From contig JBMFTM010000016.1 of assembly GCA_049967035.1 (NCBI GenBank), positions 1-12,002 of the forward strand: a stretch of 12,002 bases of DNA. The letters run 5' to 3'. Positions 6,357 to 12,002 of this stretch are shown in pieces (the stretch's first letter is position 1; each line of letters opens with the position of its first letter). The position numbers were made by a program, and so were the translations under genes. The stretch is from Acidifodinimicrobium sp049967035. GTDB lineage: Archaea > Nanobdellota > Nanobdellia > Parvarchaeales > Parvarchaeaceae. Under the pieces are notes generated by a model, which was given only the letters and a program-made list of their open reading frames with translations, had not been told where the DNA came from and ran no database searches.

Positions 6357-6995
6357 ATGCAAAATATAAGTAACGCCAAAGGTCAGGGTTTGCCGATAAA
6401 TACGATAATCCTTATAGNNNNNNNNNNNNNNNNNNNNNNNNNNNNNNNNNNNNNNNNNNNNNNNNNNNNNNNNNNNNNNNNNNNNNNNNNNNNNNNNNNN
6501 NNNNNNNNNNNNNNNNNAAACGAATGTTCAGGTGAGTCATTGTTCTTGTCTAACAGCAGCGAATACTGTATCCCTTATTCTGTCAATGCCGTGATAGAAG
6601 GCGGTTCTATTCACTCCTTAAACTTCACTTTATTGAATGGAAAACCATTCCTAACCATCTGGACAGAAAATCTGACTGAGTCTGGAAACAGATACCTCTT
6701 TTCTGCCATTCCGGACACTTTCGCAATTCACATGTCTTACAAATCTAATGCGACTTTGGACGTGATGATCATGACTAATCAGCAGTATATAAGATGGGCA
6801 GATTCAAATGAGACTGTGTTAAATTATGTTTTAAATGACATAAACTCCACCTCATCATTTTGGTTCAACGAAAGTGAAGGATGTGCGGCGTATGTGATGA
6901 TCATAAAATCCGAAAATAATGTGCCATTTAGGATTTCTCCAGATGAGCAGGGTCTTTATAATCCCACAAATTATCCAACGGGGGCGTGCGCGTAG
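6357..6995 (+). CDS. pilin-like, sequon-rich surface protein interrupted by an assembly gap
   Basis: The N-terminus has a positively charged lead to Lys8-Gly9, then QGLPINTIILI running into a hydrophobic helix, the KGQGLPINT type of archaeal class III signal peptide. The sequence is then lost in 100 N. After the gap the same frame continues for about 158 residues as a soluble, extracytoplasmic domain with seven N-glycosylation sequons (NSS, NFT, NLT, NAT, NET, NST, NES) and four cysteines, one of them three residues from the gap. If N=100 is a placeholder, the length and even the continuity of frame are not known, and two genes cannot be excluded, although a hydrophobic start and a secreted-looking remainder fit one protein. 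It is next to the KaiC/GTPase/Roadblock cassette on the same strand but has its own promoter. Confidence 0.6.
   Translation: MQNISNAKGQGLPINTIILIXXXXXXXXXXXXXXXXXXXXXXXXXXXXXXXXXXNECSGESLFLSNSSEYCIPYSVNAVIEGGSIHSLNFTLLNGKPFLTIWTENLTESGNRYLFSAIPDTFAIHMSYKSNATLDVMIMTNQQYIRWADSNETVLNYVLNDINSTSSFWFNESEGCAAYVMIIKSENNVPFRISPDEQGLYNPTNYPTGACA
6418..6517. other. assembly gap of 100 N
   Basis: Exactly 100 unspecified bases, the conventional size for a scaffold gap of unknown length. It removes most of the hydrophobic segment and early mature region of the pilin-like gene. Confidence 0.98.
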
Positions 6996-7007
6996 GGATA
7001 TATTATT

Positions 7008-7015
7008 TTTAAATA
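7008..7015 (+). promoter_or_regulatory. TATA box for the gene at 7037
   Basis: TTTAAATA lies with its centre about 25 nt before the ATG at 7037 and begins 12 nt after the preceding stop. No Shine-Dalgarno is seen before the ATG, so a leaderless start is expected. It may drive the first two genes of the cassette. Confidence 0.55.
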
Positions 7016-7036
7016 TAAGGCGTTACTTAATTAAGT

Positions 7037-7654
7037 ATGGATGTGAGTGCCTTTGATGTATCTAATGACTTAAATAAATTGTATTCAGAAGACGGTTCGC
7101 TGAAAGTTCTTCAGAGCCTGTTAAACTCCAATAATCTGAATCTCTACATGGCTTATGCGGAAGACGGCTCTATAAAGCTGAAATCGACGCATCCGATGAG
7201 GATATACGCTAAGGATATCTATGGTATCCTGCTTAGATTAAACCTTGTAAACTATGTCAATCTTAATGTAGAATATACTTACAATGAGGTTAAGAAATCC
7301 GTTACAAAGAAATTCAGCCAGCAGGAAAACATAGACGAGATAATTGATGATTTAATAAGCCTGCCGCATGACAAGATAATAGATATAATCATAGATACTG
7401 ACGTTTTCAAGATTGTGGAAGTACCAGAGAGTATAGAAGACAATGTGTCTATAATCCTTAAAAAAGGCGATCCAAGGCTTCTTTTTAAGAGTTTGATGAT
7501 ATATCTCTTCCCTTTTGTTAATGTTCCGATTGAAAAATCTGTAAAGTACATTATCTCCTTTGAGAAGGGAGGTGATACTATAGATGTAAGTACCAATCTG
7601 TATGTAGATGACTCATCGATAGGTATAAAGTCCAAGAAGGTGAAATTTGTTTAG
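7037..7654 (+). CDS. unrecognised 205-residue protein heading the KaiC/GTPase/Roadblock cassette
   Basis: I do not recognise this protein. It is acidic, soluble and mixed alpha/beta, with no signal peptide, membrane helix or cysteine. Near the N-terminus two similar strands occur about 20 residues apart (YSEDGSLKV and YAEDGSIKL), perhaps an internal beta-hairpin repeat. The middle is isoleucine- and aspartate-rich (ENIDEIIDDLI, KIIDIIIDTD). The last 50 residues look beta-stranded (KYIISFEKGG, DVSTNLYVDD). The gene has its own TATA box, and its end meets the KaiC-like gene: 8 nt overlap if that gene starts at TTG 7647, or a 4 nt gap if at ATG 7659. The tight junction argues for co-transcription and a partner or effector role for the KaiC-like protein. 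Confidence 0.75.
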   Translation: MDVSAFDVSNDLNKLYSEDGSLKVLQSLLNSNNLNLYMAYAEDGSIKLKSTHPMRIYAKDIYGILLRLNLVNYVNLNVEYTYNEVKKSVTKKFSQQENIDEIIDDLISLPHDKIIDIIIDTDVFKIVEVPESIEDNVSIILKKGDPRLLFKSLMIYLFPFVNVPIEKSVKYIISFEKGGDTIDVSTNLYVDDSSIGIKSKKVKFV

Positions 7655-7658
7655 TTTT

Positions 7659-8324
7659 ATGGATACATTGATGAGTGGTTTTGAATCTTTTGATAAAGTT
7701 GTGGGGGGTATCCCCTTACATAGGAATTACCTGTTGAACGGCTCAAAAGAAAGCGGCAAGGATCTTTTCACTTATCATCTTCTTCAGTCGGCTTTGTCAA
7801 GTAAGGCCGGGGTCATATATATAACTGCCAGTAAAGGCGCAAGCGACCTTCTAGCCAGTATGTCATCAAGAGGGATCAATGTGTCGCAGTACCTGGGTGA
7901 GTCTTTAAAACTGGTGGATAACTTCACCAGAAATATCCAACCTGATGCGAAGGACAATGCTTATACTAGAGTGCTTAACGGGCCTCTTGATTTGACTGGG
8001 CTTGCAGTTGCAGTTTCCTCTTTGAATAGCGATTTTGTAAAGGATGGCAAGACTACATTGAACATATTCGATTCTATTTCGTCTCTTTTACTCTCTAATA
8101 ACTCTAATACAATATTTAGATTCTTGCAGTTCATATGCGGTAAATCAAAAATATCAGGTGTGACTAGCCTGTTTTTGATAGACAGCGACATGCACTCCCA
8201 AGACACTAATGAGACGATAAAGTCGCTTATGGACGGCATAATAAGTCTTAAGTTGGAAAATGGTAAAAGGTACTTCACCTTCACAGGAACTGAGAAGGAG
8301 GTGTTGAGCTGGACTGAATTGTAA
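7659..8324 (+). CDS. KaiC/RecA-like protein with altered P-loop
   Basis: 221 residues from ATG 7659. An in-frame TTG at 7647 would add four, and AAGG (7637-7640) sits 6 nt before it, so the start is open. The layout is that of single-domain archaeal KaiC-like (RAD55/ArlH-type) proteins: an N-terminal GFESFDKVVGGIP, as in the family's GxxxLDxxLGGGIP, then a P-loop region NGSKESGKD (27-35), and strand LNIFDSIS as Walker B with Asp138. The P-loop has lost the Ser/Thr that follows the Lys (GKD instead of GKT/S), which normally coordinates Mg-ATP, so it may bind nucleotide weakly or not hydrolyse it. KaiC-like ATPases have been proposed as archaeal signalling hubs. Its neighbours, a KaiC-like/GTPase fusion and a Roadblock protein, fit that idea. 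The exact family is uncertain. Confidence 0.7.
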   Translation: MDTLMSGFESFDKVVGGIPLHRNYLLNGSKESGKDLFTYHLLQSALSSKAGVIYITASKGASDLLASMSSRGINVSQYLGESLKLVDNFTRNIQPDAKDNAYTRVLNGPLDLTGLAVAVSSLNSDFVKDGKTTLNIFDSISSLLLSNNSNTIFRFLQFICGKSKISGVTSLFLIDSDMHSQDTNETIKSLMDGIISLKLENGKRYFTFTGTEKEVLSWTEL

Positions 8325-8327
8325 ACA

Positions 8328-8335
8328 TTTAAATT
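8328..8335 (+). promoter_or_regulatory. TATA box for the KaiC-like/GTPase fusion gene
   Basis: TTTAAATT is centred about 27 nt upstream of the ATG at 8359, in the 34-bp gap after the preceding stop. No Shine-Dalgarno is present; a leaderless mRNA is expected. Confidence 0.5.
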
Positions 8336-8358
8336 CGTTTAACTGCTAAGAGTAAACT

Positions 8359-9564
8359 ATGGAAGATAACGTTTTTGGGATAGCAAAGTTGGATGGTGAT
8401 CTGAACGGTATTCCAGAGAATAAGATAGTAATATTCGCCGCTTCTCCATCCGTTGGGAATGAGGTATTTGGTTATCAGATTCTCTACAGCAATATCATAA
8501 GAAATAAGAAGGTGCTGCTCCTGTTGAATAGATCTTCCCCCATGGCATACATAAATGACATGAAAGACTATGACTTCATTGCTAATGATAATCTTACAAT
8601 ATTGGATGCATACAGCAATTTTACACTCATAACACCTGAGAAGATGAAAAACATAAAAGTCATTCAAAATCCTTTTGACAAAGATGAGATCATTAGGGTA
8701 CTCTTAGAGGAGATGTCAAAAGATTATGATATACTAATCATCGATTCACTATCTATATTCGCAGATTCATTTGGATTTGACTTTGTTAAGTCATTGATCG
8801 AAAAGCTCTCATCTACACCGAACAAGAAAATATCATCTGCATTGATGTTCACCGAATGGAATTACAACGAGAGCGATCTGAATTCAGTTTATTCAAAAGC
8901 TAATGCAACTATACAGATACGTGGTATTGAGAAGAGGGTTATATTTGGCCAGTACTTTGCTGTCATAAAGTGCGATTGGATTAAAGACAAGGAATTTTCC
9001 TCCGCGCTCTTCAAGGTATTGAGACCCGGTGGCATAAAACTTTATATTCCAAAGATTTTAGTAACCGGTCCAACCAATGCTGGTAAGTCGTCATTTATTC
9101 ATTCATCGTGTAAGAACGCCGTTAGTGTTGATAGATTGGGAGGAACAATAGCCCTTGATCATGGTACATTGGATTTTGAGGGATATATCGCTGATATGTT
9201 TGGTACGCCTGGACAGGAAAGATTTGATCCACTGCTTAAGATGCTTGGTGGTGAGGCCATAGGTGTAATACTTGTAGTTGATGCTACTGATGAGAAAGGC
9301 TTTCCAAGGGCGATCGAAATGCTGAGGAAGACTGAAACTTACGGTCTGCCGATAGTTGTAGTTGCAAATAAGTATGACCTTAAAGGCGCTCTAAAAGTGG
9401 ATGAGATAAAAGAGAGATTACATCTTGGAGAATCCGTTCCAATTGTTCCAACGGTGGCAGAGGATTTATCTAAGATTGATCCAAATGAGCCTACAAAATT
9501 GAAGGATGAAGGCGTTAAACAGGCTTTGAGTATCTTGTTTAGCTTGTTGAAGGTGAAAGTTTAA
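8359..9564 (+). CDS. fusion of a degenerate KaiC-like domain with an MglA/COG2229-type small GTPase
   Basis: A 401-residue two-domain protein. Residues 1 to about 225 have a KaiC/RecA-like layout: LDGDLNGIP, a would-be P-loop AASPSVGNE (27-35) that lacks the Gly-Lys-Ser/Thr core, and Walker B DILIIDSLS with Asp129. This half is probably not an active ATPase. Residues 232 to 401 are a Ras-superfamily GTPase: G1 GPTNAGKSS (237-245), a switch I candidate Thr in GGTIALDHGT, G3 region FGTPGQERF (281-289), G4 NKYD (337-340), and a final VPTVAED near the G5 position. The FGTPGQERF signature is typical of the Srp102-like/COG2229 GTPases related to MglA. The Asp of the usual DxxGQ is Gly282 here, while Gln286 is kept. 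A Roadblock/LC7 gene follows 26 nt downstream, the classical partner (GAP or scaffold) of MglA-type GTPases. Confidence 0.85.
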   Translation: MEDNVFGIAKLDGDLNGIPENKIVIFAASPSVGNEVFGYQILYSNIIRNKKVLLLLNRSSPMAYINDMKDYDFIANDNLTILDAYSNFTLITPEKMKNIKVIQNPFDKDEIIRVLLEEMSKDYDILIIDSLSIFADSFGFDFVKSLIEKLSSTPNKKISSALMFTEWNYNESDLNSVYSKANATIQIRGIEKRVIFGQYFAVIKCDWIKDKEFSSALFKVLRPGGIKLYIPKILVTGPTNAGKSSFIHSSCKNAVSVDRLGGTIALDHGTLDFEGYIADMFGTPGQERFDPLLKMLGGEAIGVILVVDATDEKGFPRAIEMLRKTETYGLPIVVVANKYDLKGALKVDEIKERLHLGESVPIVPTVAEDLSKIDPNEPTKLKDEGVKQALSILFSLLKVKV

Positions 9565-9567
9565 ATA
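9560..9567 (+). promoter_or_regulatory. TATA box for the Roadblock gene
   Basis: TTTAAATA is centred about 27 nt before the ATG at 9591 and overlaps the stop codon of the upstream GTPase gene. A second TTATAAA closer in (from 9579) is too near to be the main box. A leaderless mRNA independent of the upstream gene is likely. Confidence 0.5.
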
Positions 9568-9590
9568 CTAAAAGTAATTATAAATCATTT

Positions 9591-9962
9591 ATGGCAACGA
9601 AATCTGAGAGAATGCATGAAATCCTAGAGAAGCTTGGCTCAATAGGTGGTGTTAAGGCTTCATCGGTCATATCTTCTGATGGTATCCCAATGTCGGATAT
9701 AATGCTTAGCGGGGTCGATTCAAACACTTTCGCAGCTATGGTAGCATCAATGCTTGGTTCCGCAGAGACAGCCTTGAAGTCATTAGGCGCAAAGGCTTTC
9801 GATAAAGTTATAGCTGAATCATCTGAAGTTAGGGTAATAGCTATAAAAGCAGGTGACAATGCGATTCTTTCAGTGATGGTTGACCCTAATACTAACTATG
9901 GGCTTATTCTATTGGAAGCAAAGAAATCAGCTGACGCGATTGCAAAGATAGTTAATGAGTAA
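9591..9962 (+). CDS. Roadblock/LC7 domain protein (MglB-like)
   Basis: A 123-residue single-domain protein with the Roadblock/LC7 pattern: an N-terminal helix (ERMHEILEKLGSI), first strands GVKASSVISSDGIPMSD with the family's SxDGxP turn, a long central helix of small residues (TFAAMVASMLGSAETALKSLG), then strands VRVIAIKAGDNAILSVMV and NYGLILLEAKKSADAIAKIV. Roadblock proteins dimerise and bind Ras-like GTPases; the bacterial homologue MglB is a GAP for MglA. Here it lies directly after a GTPase of that class on the same strand, so the most economical reading is that it regulates or scaffolds the KaiC-like/GTPase fusion. It also has its own TATA box. The converging FlpA gene ends 4 nt beyond its stop. 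Confidence 0.9.
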   Translation: MATKSERMHEILEKLGSIGGVKASSVISSDGIPMSDIMLSGVDSNTFAAMVASMLGSAETALKSLGAKAFDKVIAESSEVRVIAIKAGDNAILSVMVDPNTNYGLILLEAKKSADAIAKIVNE

Positions 9963-9966
9963 GTGC

Positions 9967-10638
9967 TCAATTCTTTACAAAAATTACTGAGTGATCTTTT
10001 TGGAAGGGATATAAATCTATCGATTTTATGATGGAAAATCTCTTAGATAGTGTTTCTCTTGCTTTTTCTATGACATCTCTTGGCTTGGCTAACACGTCTA
10101 TGCTTTTGGCTTTTATTGCTATGGCGCCGTACCCTCCCCGTTTTAAGAAAAGGTTGGCATTTTTTATGAATATCTCAACTTGGTTTCTCTGAGCCACATC
10201 TTCATATATAAAATCACATCTTTCTAAGATCTCTCTTTTATCTTCAAGCTTTGCTGCGTCGTATATTATAGGATAGATATTTTTTCTTGTCTCAGCTAGC
10301 AGTATCAGCTTTACACCCACTTCCTCCGATATCTCAACCGCATAGATCTTCCCATTTTTACCTACAATATCAGATACATGTGAGACTGTTGTACCGGTTG
10401 ATGCGCCTAGATAAAGAACTGATATTCCCTCTTTTAAAGAATCTGGCTTGAATCCTTTATATATTGTAGCGGCAAGTTTACTTCTTGATGGGATCCACTC
10501 CCTATACTCTTTTCCATTTATTTTGAATATTCTCTCCCCATAAACAGATTTTCCAGTCTGCATGTTAATTGTAGTCAGTATCCTCCTTGACCCTCGATTT
10601 ATCCAGTATGTATTATCTATCACTCTTTCTATTTCCAC
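9967..10638 (-). CDS. flpA: fibrillarin-like rRNA/tRNA 2'-O-methyltransferase FlpA
   Basis: A 223-residue SAM-dependent methyltransferase, full length for archaeal FlpA (about 227). It is the catalytic subunit of the C/D-box ribonucleoprotein that methylates ribose 2'-OH of rRNA and tRNA. Motif I is LYLGASTGTTVSHV (75-88), YAVEIS (99-104) binds the SAM ribose, and YDAAKLED and YEDVAQRNQ (145-153) are family blocks. The catalytic tetrad is recognisable as Lys54, Asp147, Lys176 and His216. The probable start is GTG at 10638, preceded by GAGGAGGT; GTG at 10623 would remove five residues. It overlaps the end of the Nop5 gene by 26 nt (11 nt with the later start), so the two are translated from one message, the usual archaeal arrangement. 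The family block DVAQP reads DVAQR here, a mild divergence. Confidence 0.95.
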   Translation of the reverse strand: MEIERVIDNTYWINRGSRRILTTINMQTGKSVYGERIFKINGKEYREWIPSRSKLAATIYKGFKPDSLKEGISVLYLGASTGTTVSHVSDIVGKNGKIYAVEISEEVGVKLILLAETRKNIYPIIYDAAKLEDKREILERCDFIYEDVAQRNQVEIFIKNANLFLKRGGYGAIAIKAKSIDVLAKPRDVIEKARETLSKRFSIIKSIDLYPFQKDHSVIFVKN

Positions 10639-11359
10639 GAACCTTCTTTACCTCCTCTTCTAGCTTTCTCAATAAATCTTTGCTTTTGTCTTCCTTTGAG
10701 AATACATCGGTTTTTATCGCTAATGAAGCGTAGCCGGCAACAATCTTTGCCGTCTTTCCTTTTAAATCATCATCGACTGACTGTACAAGTTTAGTCTTGA
10801 ATATCACTCCGTACTTAGGTGTCTTTTTGCCCCTTAAGAAAACAGTGTTTTCAGTCCCTAAGATCTGTATCTTTGAGCTGGGCATGATCGCTAGCTTTTG
10901 AATGCTGCCAGCTATAGATATCAGTCTGGCAGTTATTACGCCGCCAAGTACAGCGCAAGTGTTTGGATATTTTTCTTTTATAATCTCATTTATTCGCCTT
11001 TCAATAGACTCTTTAAAGGATCTTACATTCATTATCTCTTTTATTCCATTTTTTATTATCTCTATATCTTCCTTATCTAAATCGTAACCCATACTGTCTT
11101 CGGATAAATTCAGATTATCTTTTATGCTGTTTCTATTCGAGAAACCTTTCATAGTCTCCATGAATTTATCTTTCTCTTCAAGTTTCGCTCCTGCTTCAGG
11201 ATAATAAAGAAAGAATAAGTCATAGACCGCCTTGAATAAAATATTCTCTGCTTTTGAGCTTTGATCTAACATCTCGGTCAATTTTTTGATTATAGTATCT
11301 ACAGTCCACCTCTCTTTTACGCTCTTCTTGGCCCTATTTATAAAATCTTCATTATTCAT
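10613..11359 (-). CDS. nop5: Nop5 (Nop56/58 family) C/D-box RNP protein, short form
   Basis: A 248-residue scaffold protein of the box C/D methylation complex. Archaeal Nop5 is usually about 370-420 residues: an N-terminal fibrillarin-binding domain, a coiled coil, then the Nop RNA/L7Ae-binding domain. Here the protein starts directly in the coiled-coil region (RAKKSVKERWTVDTI, then LFFLYYPEA) and runs to the Nop domain at about 135-225: GGVITARLISIAGSIQKLA, SSKIQILGTENTVF, KKTPKYGVIF. It ends with a Lys/Arg-rich tail. The N-terminal domain is absent, and there is no room for it upstream because another gene ends 16 nt before the ATG at 11359. The Nop-domain block normally rich in RGKIAR is GKTAKI here. 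FlpA follows with overlapping frames. Identity is firm; how it holds FlpA without the N-terminal domain is unclear. Confidence 0.9.
   Translation of the reverse strand: MNNEDFINRAKKSVKERWTVDTIIKKLTEMLDQSSKAENILFKAVYDLFFLYYPEAGAKLEEKDKFMETMKGFSNRNSIKDNLNLSEDSMGYDLDKEDIEIIKNGIKEIMNVRSFKESIERRINEIIKEKYPNTCAVLGGVITARLISIAGSIQKLAIMPSSKIQILGTENTVFLRGKKTPKYGVIFKTKLVQSVDDDLKGKTAKIVAGYASLAIKTDVFSKEDKSKDLLRKLEEEVKKVRGNRKSDR
10650..10657 (-). promoter_or_regulatory. Shine-Dalgarno for FlpA inside the Nop5 coding region
   Basis: GAGGAGGT on the minus strand matches the archaeal anti-Shine-Dalgarno and ends 11 nt before GTG 10638. A second GAAGGT (10641-10646) is 2 nt away. This SD on a second operon gene contrasts with the leaderless first genes elsewhere in the window and supports the GTG start. 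Confidence 0.45.
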
Positions 11360-11375
11360 ACTAAATAAGCATTGT

Positions 11376-12002
11376 TTATGGTATAGCTACAGCTATTATA
11401 GTCTCCCCTGCACTTGATTTATAGAGACTATCGTAAGCCGTTATCTGATATGTACCAGCACTGCTGGTGGTGGTGTAAGCAATCCCACTGTCTAGACCAT
11501 CTCCCTCATGAAGCTCATCTAAACCTGATACTCCATTCCATGTCATTGTTCCTTCATTTGATTGTCCAGTGTTGTATGTAGCGGTTGCAAATATAAGTTC
11601 ATTTGAGGCAGCAGAAATCGATGTGGAAACTGAGTACTGCGTCTCATCGCAGTTAACGGAGGATAATAGCCCGTTCGAATTTGCATTCTCGAATGCAGCG
11701 GCAAAGTTCAAATAGTATGGGGCCAAATACCCATCTTCGCCTATGCTTATTGTGTATGTCCCCGGATTCGTTGCAATATAATAAAATAATGTTGATATAC
11801 CCGGATTTGAGCATACTCCTTCACTGGCTATCTCAGTAGCAGCGTTTCCATTCACTTTCACACTCGGATTAGCACTAGTCGCAGAAGACGCCCACCCATT
11901 AGCATCAATTAATATCAATTCATTAGGATGTGAGGTGGTTATTGTAAAGCTGCTTCCCCCGTTTCCAGAGACGTATGTATCTAAAACTGGCTTTCCAGAT
12001 GG
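11376..12002 (-). CDS. surface protein with tandem beta-sandwich repeats (partial, 5' end beyond the window)
   Basis: The minus-strand frame stays open to the window edge, so at least 208 C-terminal residues are present and the TTG at 11918 is not a true start. The sequence is rich in Ser, Thr, Asn, Gly and Ala with few Lys/Arg, typical of an exported beta-rich protein. Two units align loosely. The first runs SFTITTSHPNELILID, then FYYIATNPGTYTISI. The second runs YSVSTSISAASNELIFATA, then IAYTTTSSAGTYQITAYD, and ends GETIIAVAIP. This strand plan (SNELxxxx, then xYxxxxxAGTYxIxx) is common in repeat domains of prokaryotic surface proteins and adhesins. Two cysteines occur in the first unit. 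No C-terminal membrane anchor is visible, so any anchor must lie upstream. It ends 16 nt before Nop5, apparently by chance. Confidence 0.7.
   Translation of the reverse strand, partial: PSGKPVLDTYVSGNGGSSFTITTSHPNELILIDANGWASSATSANPSVKVNGNAATEIASEGVCSNPGISTLFYYIATNPGTYTISIGEDGYLAPYYLNFAAAFENANSNGLLSSVNCDETQYSVSTSISAASNELIFATATYNTGQSNEGTMTWNGVSGLDELHEGDGLDSGIAYTTTSSAGTYQITAYDSLYKSSAGETIIAVAIP

Noticed and set aside
8329..8667. 112-codon minus-strand ORF over the start of the KaiC-like/GTPase gene
   Set aside because: It is antisense to a strongly supported two-domain protein, and its product has no recognisable pattern.
1..12002. CRISPR array, insertion sequence, prophage or integrase signature
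   Set aside because: No regularly spaced repeats, transposase or integrase motifs, terminal inverted repeats, or tRNA attachment site were seen.

Overview
This window reads as a gene-dense, AT-rich archaeal chromosome segment. The organism is probably an uncultivated, small-genome lineage of the DPANN/ARMAN type, assembled from a metagenome. The archaeal assignment is firm: it rests on ABCE1/Rli1, the Nop5-fibrillarin (FlpA) pair, class III (archaeal type IV pilin-like) signal peptides, and TATA-like boxes 24-28 nt upstream of start codons with no Shine-Dalgarno sequence, as expected for leaderless mRNAs. The DPANN-like placement is an inference from overlapping stops, tiny intergenic gaps, and compact, divergent versions of universal proteins. 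A run of exactly 100 N (6418-6517) marks a scaffold gap.

Layout. Positions 1-46 may hold the tail of an upstream gene. Positions 82-1079 (+) encode two sequon-rich pilin-like proteins that share the N-terminal pattern Q-[VI]-F-[ST]-L-D-L. Positions 1076-3093 (-) hold a 74-residue helical protein and ABCE1/Rli1, the ribosome-recycling ATPase. A 48-bp divergent promoter region separates ABCE1 from a small CoA-binding Rossmann protein (3142-3591, +). Next comes a two-gene unit: a large AP-endonuclease-2-type TIM-barrel protein with all metal ligands present (3780-5501) and a nucleotidyltransferase with a helical C-terminal domain (5507-6301). It is preceded by a 28-codon leaderless small ORF whose start sits in a palindrome. 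A pilin-like, N-glycosylation-sequon-dense protein interrupted by the gap follows at 6357-6995.

Positions 7037-9962 (+) are the most interesting part. They encode an unrecognised 205-residue protein, a KaiC/RecA-like protein with an altered P-loop, a fusion of a second degenerate KaiC-like domain to an MglA/COG2229-type small GTPase, and a Roadblock/LC7 protein. This looks like a GTPase plus Roadblock switch physically coupled to KaiC-like modules, lying beside pilin-like genes. I infer a signalling or surface-polarity cassette.

Positions 9967-11359 (-) encode FlpA and a shortened Nop5, the protein part of the C/D-box RNA 2'-O-methylation machinery. Nop5 here lacks room for its usual N-terminal fibrillarin-binding domain. 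The window ends inside a surface protein on the minus strand (11376-12002) that appears to carry two tandem beta-sandwich repeats. I found no tRNA, rRNA, CRISPR array or insertion sequence, and no gene-free stretch exceeds 300 bases.
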